Assembly: GCF_014203235.1 (NCBI RefSeq)
Contig: NZ_JACHIN010000003.1
Coordinates: 51,491-115,490 of the forward strand
Length of the DNA: 64,000 nucleotides
Reading direction: 5' to 3'
Origin: Nonomuraea endophytica
Lineage (GTDB): Bacteria; Actinomycetota; Actinomycetes; Streptosporangiales; Streptosporangiaceae
The first letter of the stretch is position 1; every line of letters begins with the position of its first letter. Under the pieces are notes generated by a model. It did not search any database, was not told the DNA's origin, and saw only the letters and a list, made by a program, of their open reading frames with translations. Position numbers and translations under genes: made by a program. This document shows, in pieces, positions 38,543-45,680 of this stretch.

Positions 38543-39500
38543 TATGCGGACTTTTCTGGGACATGTGGAGCTAGCGAACCCCATCACCACCGCGGCCGGC
38601 TGCGCCGCCTCCGGCCGCGAACTCGCCCAGTTCTTCGACCTCCACCGGCTCGGCGCGCTCGTCACCCGCTCCATCACCATGGCCCCACGGGCCGGCCGCC
38701 CCACGCCCCGCATGGCCGAGACCCCCGCCGGCCTCCTCAACGCCGTCGGCCTCCAGGGCCCCGGCGTCGACGCCTTCCTGGAGCGCGAACTGCCCTGGCT
38801 CGCCCAGCGCGGCATCAAGACCATCGTCTCCATCGGCGGCGGCACCGTCGCCGAGTACGCCGCCCTGGCCCGCAGGCTCGCCGACGCGCCCGGCGTCACC
38901 GCCGTCGAGGTCAACCTGTCCTGCCCCAACATCGAGGACCGCGGCCGCGTCTTCGCCCGCGAAGGCGGCGCCGCCGCCGAGGTCATCGCCTCCGTGCGCT
39001 CGGTGATGCGCTACGACGTGCCCGTCATCGCCAAACTGGCGCCCGACGTGGCCGACATCGCCGCCGTCGCCCGAGCCTGCGTGGACGCCGGGGCCGACGC
39101 GCTTTCCATGATCAACAACCCGCTCGGGATGAGCATCGACACCGTCACGCTCAAGCCCGCCCTGGCCGCGGTGACCGGCGGGCTGTCGGGACCCGCCATC
39201 CTGCCGCTCGCCGTACGGTGCGTGTGGCAGGTCCACTCCGCCCTGCCCGGCACCCCCATCATCGGCGTCGGCGGCGTCATGACCGGCGCCGACGCCTTCC
39301 AGCTCATCCTCGCCGGAGCCTGCGCCGTCGGCGTGGGCACCGCGCTCTTCCACGACCCCTACGCGTGCCTGCGCATCGAGCGCGAACTCGAGGACCTGCT
39401 GCGCGCACGCGGCTTCCAGCGCCTGGCGGACGCCGTCGGCCTCGCCCACCGCCCGCCGGGCAGCGCCGCCCGGCACCTGCACGAAGAGAGTTCCCTTTGA
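38532..39500 (+). CDS. pyrD: Dihydroorotate dehydrogenase, class 1B (NAD-dependent)
   Basis: 322 residues; GGAGG sits 11 bases before the ATG at 38532. LANPITTAAGCAASG, VNLSCPNIEDRG with the class 1B catalytic Cys region, VIAKLAPDVADI, ALSMINN and IIGVGGVMTGADAFQLILAGA (FMN phosphate loop) are all present. With PyrK it oxidises dihydroorotate to orotate using NAD in the cytosol, unlike the membrane quinone-dependent class 2 enzyme. Confidence 0.96.
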   Translation: MSVDMRTFLGHVELANPITTAAGCAASGRELAQFFDLHRLGALVTRSITMAPRAGRPTPRMAETPAGLLNAVGLQGPGVDAFLERELPWLAQRGIKTIVSIGGGTVAEYAALARRLADAPGVTAVEVNLSCPNIEDRGRVFAREGGAAAEVIASVRSVMRYDVPVIAKLAPDVADIAAVARACVDAGADALSMINNPLGMSIDTVTLKPALAAVTGGLSGPAILPLAVRCVWQVHSALPGTPIIGVGGVMTGADAFQLILAGACAVGVGTALFHDPYACLRIERELEDLLRARGFQRLADAVGLAHRPPGSAARHLHEESSL

Positions 39501-39529
39501 CGTTCGCACCCGCACGAGGAGAGACCACC

Positions 39530-40219
39530 GTGACGCCCGCCCCGATCGCCGTCGCCCTGGACGCGCCGGACCTCGAGACCGCCGCCCGCTGGGCCGCGAT
39601 GGTCACCCCTCACGTCAGCACGGTGAAGGTCGGGCTCGAACTCTACCTCCGCTACGGGCCCGACGTGATCGACTCCGTCCGCGGGGGCAGCGGGGTGCAG
39701 GTCTTCCTGGACCTCAAACTGCACGACATCCCCAATACCGTCGCGGGGGCCGCAAAGGCCGTTTCCCGGCTCCGGCCCGCCATCCTGACCGTCCATGCCG
39801 CCGGAGGGCCGGCGATGATCCAGGCGGCCGTACAGGCCGCTCCACACACCAAGATCGCCGCGGTGACCGTGCTGACGTCACTGTCGGAGGCCGACCTGGG
39901 CCGGATCGGGCTGTCGGGGCCTGCCGACGACGCGGTGCGGCGGCTGGCCGTACTGTCGGTGCGGGCGGGCGCGACAGCACTGGTCTGCTCCCCGCACGAG
40001 GTGGCGGCCGTGCGTTCGGAGGTAGGCCCGGAGATCACCCTGATCACTCCGGGTGTACGGCCGGCGGGCGCGGAAACCCAGGACCAGGCCCGAGTGGCCA
40101 CCCCGGAACAGGCGATGGCAGACGGCGCGGACCTCCTGGTGATAGGCCGCCCGATCACAGGCTCGGCGGATCCCGGAGCCACAGCCGCAGCCCTGGCCGC
40201 CTCCCTCCGCCGCGCCTAA
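39530..40219 (+). CDS. pyrF: Orotidine 5'-phosphate decarboxylase
   Basis: 229 residues from the GTG at 39530, chosen because GAGGAGA lies nine bases upstream; the TTG at 39497 overlaps pyrD and lacks a ribosome site. PIAVALDAPDLETAARWA, the catalytic VFLDLKLHDIPNTV (Asp-x-Lys-x2-Asp), and ITPGVRPAG with LLVIGRPIT phosphate loops identify it. It makes UMP and is the last gene of the pyr operon. Confidence 0.96.
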   Translation: MTPAPIAVALDAPDLETAARWAAMVTPHVSTVKVGLELYLRYGPDVIDSVRGGSGVQVFLDLKLHDIPNTVAGAAKAVSRLRPAILTVHAAGGPAMIQAAVQAAPHTKIAAVTVLTSLSEADLGRIGLSGPADDAVRRLAVLSVRAGATALVCSPHEVAAVRSEVGPEITLITPGVRPAGAETQDQARVATPEQAMADGADLLVIGRPITGSADPGATAAALAASLRRA

Positions 40220-40263
40220 GGGCTCGGGCCTCCGTTTTTCCGAGGGAGGGCAAACCCCGGGGC

Positions 40264-40282
40264 GAGGGGCCTCCGGCCCCTC
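40264..40282 (+). terminator. Hairpin at the end of the pyr operon
   Basis: GAGGGGCC (40264-40271) and GGCCCCTC (40275-40282) make a perfect 8-bp stem with a three-base loop, 45 bases past the pyrF stop. It is preceded by CTCGGG-N-CCGAG with an internal T5 run (about 40224-40245). No U-run follows, so termination strength is uncertain. Confidence 0.5.
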
Positions 40283-40451
40283 CCGCTCCCCGAGCGTCGG
40301 CCGGTCGGGTGCCGCGCTGGGCGTTGGCCGGGATGCCTGCCGGGAGTTGGTCCGCTCTAACGCCCGTGCATCGTGGGCGCATCGCGGATGTATCAACCCC
40401 GCCAGAGAACCTTCGGGTGTCAGCACAACGGCACCCCGAAGGAGCAGAGCG

Positions 40452-41006
40452 ATGACCGTCACCAACACCCTCACCAGCCAGCCCAGCAAGCTCCGGACCA
40501 CGATTCTGAGCCTGAACGGCGCCCTGTGGACCCTCCAAGTCCTCTGGGGCCTCTTCTTCGCCGGCAGCGGCTTCGGCAAGGTTCTCCTGTACGACGGCGC
40601 TCTCTACGAGGCCGCTCCTCGGGCCGTGGCCTGGTACGCGGCGGTGCCGCAGTCCCTGATCGTCTTCATCGGAGTCGTCGAGGTGCTCGGCGGTATCGGC
40701 CTCATCCTGCCTGCGATGACGGGCGTCAAGCGGAAGCTCACGCCGCTCGCCGCGGCCGGGCTGGCCCTGACCATGGTTCTCGCGGCGGGGTTCCATCTGC
40801 TGCGCGGCGAGTATGGCCTGATTCCCGCGAACCTCGTGCTGGGGGCCGTCGCGGCGTTCATCGCGATCGGACGATGGAACCTCAGGCCCACCGCGTCGGC
40901 GACCCTGACCACCCCGCGCCTGCTCAAGTCGCTCGCGGTCCTCGCGGTCATGGCCCTGCTGGTGTTCGCTCCGACCTGGTACACGATGACCCACGCTCAG
41001 TTCTGA
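40452..41006 (+). CDS. DoxX-family membrane protein
   Basis: 184 residues with four membrane helices. LQVLWGLFFAGSGFGKVLLY, PQSLIVFIGVVEVLGGIGLILPA and the following two hydrophobic segments match the DoxX four-helix pattern. AAGGAG lies seven bases before the ATG. DoxX-like proteins have been tied to redox homeostasis and thiol stress in actinobacteria; no specific function can be given. It stands between the pyr operon and mihF, which are usually adjacent. Confidence 0.85.
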   Translation: MTVTNTLTSQPSKLRTTILSLNGALWTLQVLWGLFFAGSGFGKVLLYDGALYEAAPRAVAWYAAVPQSLIVFIGVVEVLGGIGLILPAMTGVKRKLTPLAAAGLALTMVLAAGFHLLRGEYGLIPANLVLGAVAAFIAIGRWNLRPTASATLTTPRLLKSLAVLAVMALLVFAPTWYTMTHAQF

Positions 41007-41479
41007 TCCGCTTGAACAGCTCGCCGGAGCCGTCTGGCTGCGGCTCCCATCGGGGCCCCTGCCGCCTCGTGCTGCACGATCTCGCGGTCGCTCGTGGTGA
41101 TCAGGTTCGAAATGAACCGGATCACGAGCGGCCGCTTTCGCGTTCGCCGAGTCGCGCTCAACGACCACAGGGTGACGATCCATCGCCTATGGATGGACTT
41201 GATCAAGATTCGCGGTTTGGACAACGATCGGGGGGCTTGAGCGGCGCAGAAGACCAGCGCCCCGGCCGCCTGGCGGTCCGAGGAGAGACGATCACCCGGC
41301 GTGGCTGGTCCTGTGACACCGGGCCTGGAGTTCGGGTGGCGAGGTCAGAGCGGGTCGTGCTGCCACCGCTTCGAGGTCGGAGCGGGCGGTGCGTCCATCG
41401 CTCCGAGATCGGAACGGGTCGTACCGCCGACGCTTGGAGGCCACGGATACGTCTTGGAGGTCAGGGGACGTTTTGGAGG
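41007..41479. other. Intergenic stretch with a long hairpin and degenerate direct repeats
   Basis: No supported gene. A strong inverted repeat lies at 41091-41128. From 41336 to 41475 GAGGTCNGAGCGGG-like and TTGGAGGTCAGGGG-like segments recur loosely, suggesting decayed repeats. Confidence 0.45.
41091..41128. repeat. Bulged long inverted repeat downstream of the DoxX gene
   Basis: CTCGTGGTGATCAGGTTC (41091-41108) pairs with GAACCGGATCACGAG (41114-41128) over 14 bp with a three-base bulge and one mismatch. Between convergent genes it may end transcription both ways; there is no U-run. Confidence 0.5.
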
Positions 41480-41863
41480 TCAGGGGGACTTTGCGGCGCG
41501 GTCGGATTCGCTGCGCAGGACGCAGAACTCGTTGCCTTCCGGGTCGGCGAGGATGACCCAGCCTGAGCCGTCGGGGTTCCGGTGGTCGGCGACCCAGGCG
41601 GCGCCGAGGTTCAGCAACCGCTCCATCTCCTCCTCGCGGGAGGTCTCGGGGCGCAGGCACAGGTGGATCCGGTTCTTGATCACCTTCTTCTCGGGCACCT
41701 GGTTGAAGTGCAGGATCGGGCCCACTGGCAGCATCACCTGGGTCTCGTGGTCGCCTGGCCGGTCCTCCGGATGCAGCGGCCTGCCGGTCACCTCGCTCCA
41801 GAAGCAGGCCAGCTTGTAGGCATCCGCACAATCGATCGCAACGTTCTGCACCACCGAAACCAT
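41480..41863 (-). CDS. VOC-superfamily protein, glyoxalase-like
   Basis: 127 residues from the ATG at 41863. VVQNVAIDCADAYKLACFWSEV opens a glyoxalase-like domain, and DGSGWVILADPEGNEFCVL is the C-terminal metal-ligand segment; LHFNQVPEKKVIKNRIHLCL is the central strand. Similar actinobacterial proteins are common and of unknown substrate. It is opposite in direction to the surrounding operons and part of the insertion between pyrF and mihF. An ATG at 41917 would add a non-conserved leader. Confidence 0.88.
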   Translation of the reverse strand: MVSVVQNVAIDCADAYKLACFWSEVTGRPLHPEDRPGDHETQVMLPVGPILHFNQVPEKKVIKNRIHLCLRPETSREEEMERLLNLGAAWVADHRNPDGSGWVILADPEGNEFCVLRSESDRAAKSP

Positions 41864-41925
41864 GAGTGGGAGCCTGCCTGAGCCCTCCCTTCGTGCGCCA
41901 CCGAATTCCGGCACCACATGGCGTC

Positions 41926-42053
41926 GCGGAAGCGGGGGAGTTGCGAAGGCGGGGGAATTGCGAAGGCGCGGAAGCGGGGGAGTTGCGAAGGCGGGGGAAT
42001 TGCGAAGGCGGGGGAGTGGGGGAGTTGCGGAGGCGGAAGCCGCGGAGGCGGAA
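41926..42053 (+). repeat. Tandem repeat array 1, GCGGGGGARTTGCGAAG units
   Basis: A 17-base core, GCGGGGGAGTTGCGAAG or GCGGGGGAATTGCGAAG, occurs at least four times; pairs of cores plus a GCGGAAG linker form a 42-base higher-order unit starting at 41926 and 41968. The tail decays into GCGGAGGCGGAA motifs. Confidence 0.75.
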
Positions 42054-42216
42054 CCGCGCGAGGTCTTCCGGGAGTTGCGCGAGGCAGCGCGAGGTAGTCC
42101 GGGAGTTGCGTGAGGTCACCGAGAGTCGCGTGGGGTCTTCCGTGAGTAGTGCGAAGTAGTCCGGAAGCTGCGTGAGGTCACCGGGGAGTCGCGCGAAGTC
42201 TTCCGGGAGTCGTGCG
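42054..42216 (+). repeat. Tandem repeat array 2, GCGAGGTCTTCCGGGAGTTG-like units
   Basis: About eight degenerate units of roughly 20 bases follow one another (for example CGCGAGGTCTTCCGGGAGTT, CGCGAGGTAGTCCGGGAGTT, TGCGAAGTAGTCCGGAAGCT). It directly continues array 1. No spacers of CRISPR type. Confidence 0.7.
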
Positions 42217-42781
42217 GCGGGTACGTGACCGCCCCGTGCCCGAGTACCGGAAGCGCCGGACGATCAAGATCGAAAGTGCCGCACGACCAAGAAGCGTGTT
42301 CCGGTCGTGCGGCACTTCCCCCTCGCCTGCCCTCGCCGTTCCCCACGTTGTTCGCGAGTGAGACTCGCGTGCCGTCAAGCTAACCCCGAGTCAGGGCGTG
42401 ATCACCGCACTGGGAGTCGCCGGGTGGAAAAGCCTTCCACCGGGTAGAAGAAACCTCCACCCACAGGTGCGATCGAGGCGTCAGCGAAGAGGCTCGGGAG
42501 AAGAGAAGGTCTCGGTTCGGTAACGGCTTTTCGGGTCGCGGTAAGAGGGTTTTCGGGTGACGGTCAGTAGTCATGATCGTTATTGGCCCTGGCGGGTGAC
42601 GATCTTCGAGAACCGGGAAGTGAGCGCGATTTGATCAGCTCATTGTAGTTTTACAAACACGGAGAGTTAAGAACTGGATTTTGTGGTGAGAGAAACCGCT
42701 CTTTGCGTTGCTTAGGTGGCGATGACCAGCTAGTTTCCCCTCTCGTCCGAGTACATCGACAGAAATTCGAGGTGACCCGGC
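42217..42781. other. mihF upstream region
   Basis: No gene is supported. It holds the 15-bp inverted repeat at 42274-42317 and a markedly AT-richer stretch from about 42540 to 42700 with a TTGTA-GTTT-TACAA palindrome (42643-42656), where the mihF promoter probably lies; I could not fix a -35/-10 pair. Confidence 0.45.
42274..42317. repeat. Perfect 15-bp inverted repeat
   Basis: AAGTGCCGCACGACC (42274-42288) is exactly complementary to GGTCGTGCGGCACTT (42303-42317), with a 14-base loop. On the plus strand it is followed by CCCCCTC, on the minus strand by TCGATC; neither is a clear U-run. Confidence 0.7.
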
Positions 42782-43105
42782 GTGGCTCTTCCTCCGTTGA
42801 CCCCCGAGCAGCGCGCCGCAGCCCTGGAGAAGGCTGCCAAGGCCCGTAAAGAGCGTGCCGAGGTCAAGAACCGGCTCAAGCATGGCGCGGTTTCTCTGGC
42901 TGAGGTGCTCAAGGATGGGCAGACCGACGACGTCATCGGCAAGATGAAGGTGTCGGCGCTTTTGGAGTCGCTCCCAGGCGTGGGCAAGGTCCGCGCCAAG
43001 CAGCTTATGGAGCGGCTCACCATCGCCGAGTCGCGCCGCGTGCGCGGCCTCGGCGCGAACCAGAGGGCCGCCCTTGAGCGCGAGTTCGGTGGCGGCGAGA
43101 GCTAA
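42782..43105 (+). CDS. mihF: Integration host factor, actinobacterial type (mIHF)
   Basis: 107 residues from GTG with GAGGTGA upstream. A basic helical N-terminus (AAALEKAAKARKERAEVKNRLKHG) precedes a helix-two-turn-helix: VSALLESLPGVGKVRAK and MERLTIAESRRVRGLG. This nucleoid-associated protein binds and bends DNA without strong sequence preference and is essential in mycobacteria; it is unrelated to the enterobacterial HU-like IHF. gmk and rpoZ follow, the conserved actinobacterial order. Confidence 0.96.
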   Translation: MALPPLTPEQRAAALEKAAKARKERAEVKNRLKHGAVSLAEVLKDGQTDDVIGKMKVSALLESLPGVGKVRAKQLMERLTIAESRRVRGLGANQRAALEREFGGGES

Positions 43106-43148
43106 TCTCGTCTTCACACGAAAGCGCAGCTTCAGCGGGGGGTAGGAA

Positions 43149-43793
43149 GTGACCGACATGTCTTGGTCCGACAGTTTGAGGGCCCACGACACACAGGTCG
43201 ACCTCCTTCCCTCCAGACGCCTGACGGTCCTGTCGGGACCGTCGGGCGTGGGGAAGTCCACGGTCGTCGCCGAGATCCGGCGGTCCCACCCCGAGGTGTG
43301 GCTGTCGGTCTCGGTGACCACCAGAAAGCCCCGCCCCGGCGAGTCGCACGGCGTGCAGTACTTCTTCGCCGACGACGACGAGTTCGACCGGCTCATCGAG
43401 GCGGACGAACTGCTCGAATGGGCGGAGTTCGCCGGCAACCGCTACGGTACGCCGCGCCGCCCCGTGCTCGACCGGCTCACGAACGGCGTGCCCACCCTCC
43501 TGGAGATCGACCTCCAGGGCGCCAGGCAGGTACGCAAGACGATGCCGGAGGCGCTCCTGGTCTTCCTGGCCCCGCCCACGTGGGAGGAGCTGGAACGCCG
43601 GCTGCGCGGCCGGGGCACCGAACCCGAGGACGTCATCGAACGCCGCCTGGCCGCCGGACGCGTCGAATGCGCGGCGGAACCCGAGTTCGACATCACACTT
43701 GTGAACACGAGTGTCCAGGATGTATGTCATCGGCTGATAGCCTTGATGACGGACCCTCAGGGGGTCACGACATCCACCAACCGAGAGGTCTGA
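43149..43793 (+). CDS. gmk: Guanylate kinase
   Basis: 214 residues from GTG; an ATG at 43158 with AGGAAG eight bases upstream is an equally good start (211 residues). The P-loop [16 protein letters not shown], the GMP-binding [13 protein letters not shown] and GVQYFF, and [12 protein letters not shown] identify it. It phosphorylates GMP to GDP. rpoZ starts six bases after its stop. Confidence 0.95.
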   Translation: MTDMSWSDSLRAHDTQVDLLPSRRLTVLSGPSGVGKSTVVAEIRRSHPEVWLSVSVTTRKPRPGESHGVQYFFADDDEFDRLIEADELLEWAEFAGNRYGTPRRPVLDRLTNGVPTLLEIDLQGARQVRKTMPEALLVFLAPPTWEELERRLRGRGTEPEDVIERRLAAGRVECAAEPEFDITLVNTSVQDVCHRLIALMTDPQGVTTSTNREV

Positions 43794-43798
43794 CAATC

Positions 43799-44068
43799 GT
43801 GGCAGGCATTGCCCCGGTCGCTGAGGGAATCACCAACCCGTCGATCGACTCTCTGCTCGACATCGTCGACAGCAAGTACTCTTTGGTGATCATGGGCGCC
43901 AAGCGCGCCAGGCAGATCAACGCCTACTACTCGCAGCTCGGCGAGGGCCTGCTCGAGTACGTCGGCCCGCTGGTCGAGACCCACGCCCAGGAGAAGCCGC
44001 TCTCCATCGCGCTGCGCGAGGTCTCCGAGGGCCTGCTCAACGCCGAGCCCATCGAAGGCGCGGTCTGA
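43799..44068 (+). CDS. rpoZ: RNA polymerase omega subunit
   Basis: 89 residues from the GTG at 43799, GAGAGG upstream. [29 protein letters not shown] is cut short here; its key elements are PSID, the RARQIN motif and a C-terminal [12 protein letters not shown], as in actinobacterial omega. It stabilises the beta-prime subunit in RNA polymerase and may take part in ppGpp response. The gmk-rpoZ-coaBC order is conserved. Confidence 0.95.
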   Translation: MAGIAPVAEGITNPSIDSLLDIVDSKYSLVIMGAKRARQINAYYSQLGEGLLEYVGPLVETHAQEKPLSIALREVSEGLLNAEPIEGAV

Positions 44069-44208
44069 CCGTTCGACTCCAGCTCTCGACACCGCCCAGG
44101 GGCGGAGCCGGGAGCTGCGCCGTGTCCGGACCCCGGGCGGAGCCGCACCAGCGCTGAGCTCTAGGGTTGGGGCGATCCGTGCGGAGGAGAAGGGGTGGCG
44201 GCGCGCCG

Positions 44209-45555
44209 ATGAAGGTCGTACTGGGCGTCAGCGGCGGCATCGCCGCCTACAAGGCGTGTGAGCTGCTCCGGCTGTTCACCGAGTCCGGGCACGAGGTGCG
44301 CGTGGTGCCCACCCGCGACGCGCTCCGGTTCGTCGGCGAACCGACCTGGGCGGCGCTGTCCGGCAACCCGGTGACCACCGAGGTGTGGGAGAACGTCCAC
44401 GAGGTGCCGCACGTCCGCATCGGGCAGAACGCCGACCTCGTGATCGTCGCCCCGGCCACCGCGGACGTCCTCGCCAAAGCCGCCCAAGGGCTGACCGGCG
44501 ACCTGCTCACCACCACGCTGCTGACGGCGCGCAGCCCGGTGGTGTTCGCGCCCGCGATGCACACCGAGATGTGGGACCACCCCGCCACCCGCGCCAACGT
44601 CGCCACCCTGCGCGAGCGCGGCGCCCTCGTCATCGACCCCGCCTCGGGCCGCCTGACCGGCGCCGACACCGGCCCAGGACGGCTGCCCGACCCCGAGGAG
44701 ATCTTCGAGGTCTGCCGCCGCGTGCTGCGCGGGTCGCCGCGCGACCTGGCCGGCCGCCGGGTGGTCGTCTCCGCGGGTGGCACCCGCGAGGCGATCGATC
44801 CGGTCCGCTTCATCGGCAACCGCTCCTCCGGCCTTCAGGGGTACGCGCTGGCGCGCACGGCCGTGGCACGCGGCGCCGAGGTGACCCTGATCGCGGCCAA
44901 CGTCACGCTGCCCGATCCGGCCGGGGTCAAGGTCGTGCGGGTGGAGTCGACGGCGCAGCTGCGTGAGGCCGTGCTGTCGGCCTCGGAGGGCGCCGACGCG
45001 GTGGTGATGGCCGCGGCCGTGGCCGACTTCCGGCCGGTGACGCGGGCCACGTCCAAGATCAAGAAGACGTCCGACGATCCTGAGGCCATCCGGCTCACGA
45101 AAAATCCCGACATTCTCGCCGAGCTTGGCGTGCGCCGTACCCAGGCAAGAAACAGCGCCACCCCGGCGGACGGAACCCCCGCGGACGGAACCCCCGCGGA
45201 CGGAACCCCCGCGGACGGAACCGCTGCGGGCGGAACCCTTGCGGACGGGACTGCGGCGGAAGGGGTCGCGGCGAGCGGGACCGCTGCGGGCGGTGGCGTG
45301 GGCGGGCCGGCGGTGATCGTGGGGTTCGCGGCGGAGACCGATGACGTGCTGGCCAACGGCCAGGCCAAGCTGGCCCGCAAGGGGTGTGACCTTCTGGTGG
45401 TCAACCAGGTCGGCGAGCACCTCGCCTTCGGCACCCCCGACAACGCGGCCACGATCCTGGTCGCCGGGGGAGACCCGGTCGAGGTCCCGAGGGGCCCGAA
45501 GGAAGATCTGGCCGACACCCTCTGGTCCCTGGTCGCCGCACGCCTGGCCGAATAG
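44209..45555 (+). CDS. coaBC: Bifunctional phosphopantothenoylcysteine decarboxylase / phosphopantothenate-cysteine ligase
   Basis: 448 residues from the ATG at 44209. The CoaC flavoprotein half (1-180) shows LGVSGGIAAYKACELLR, the active-site His of VHEVPHVRI, NADLVIVAPATADVLAK and PAMHTEMWDHPA; the CoaB half shows VVSAGGTREAIDPVRFIGNRSSG, AAAVADFRP, KIKKT and VGFAAETDD. It performs two steps of coenzyme A synthesis. Unusually, residues 318-362 between LAELGVRR and the VGFAAET strand are a five-residue repeat (TPADG and variants) encoded by a 15-bp minisatellite; family members normally have only a short linker there. Confidence 0.95.
   Translation: MKVVLGVSGGIAAYKACELLRLFTESGHEVRVVPTRDALRFVGEPTWAALSGNPVTTEVWENVHEVPHVRIGQNADLVIVAPATADVLAKAAQGLTGDLLTTTLLTARSPVVFAPAMHTEMWDHPATRANVATLRERGALVIDPASGRLTGADTGPGRLPDPEEIFEVCRRVLRGSPRDLAGRRVVVSAGGTREAIDPVRFIGNRSSGLQGYALARTAVARGAEVTLIAANVTLPDPAGVKVVRVESTAQLREAVLSASEGADAVVMAAAVADFRPVTRATSKIKKTSDDPEAIRLTKNPDILAELGVRRTQARNSATPADGTPADGTPADGTPADGTAAGGTLADGTAAEGVAASGTAAGGGVGGPAVIVGFAAETDDVLANGQAKLARKGCDLLVVNQVGEHLAFGTPDNAATILVAGGDPVEVPRGPKEDLADTLWSLVAARLAE
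45160..45294 (+). repeat. 15-bp coding minisatellite inside coaBC, nine units
   Basis: Nine consecutive 15-base units; units 2-4 are identical (ACCCCCGCGGACGGA), unit 1 differs by one base and units 5-9 are increasingly diverged. The unit length keeps the frame, encoding TPADG x4, TAAGG, TLADG, TAAEG, VAASG and TAAGG. Confidence 0.95.
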
Positions 45556-45680
45556 CCCCCCTGCCCTCTTAGCCCATGTGACCTGGCTTCCTCACTAATG
45601 GGACAAATGTGTACACGCTCCGTAATGTGGGGATGAGACGCCTCAGGGGTCAGTGAAGCTACGACTGGGGGCGGTCGGGG

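Noticed and set aside
40997..41224. 75-codon minus-strand frame downstream of DoxX
   Set aside because: It lies over the long inverted repeat, has no ribosome site and has an Arg-rich composition typical of chance frames.
41926..42216. Repeat arrays as a CRISPR
   Set aside because: Units are contiguous and degenerate with no unique spacers, and no cas gene is present in the window.
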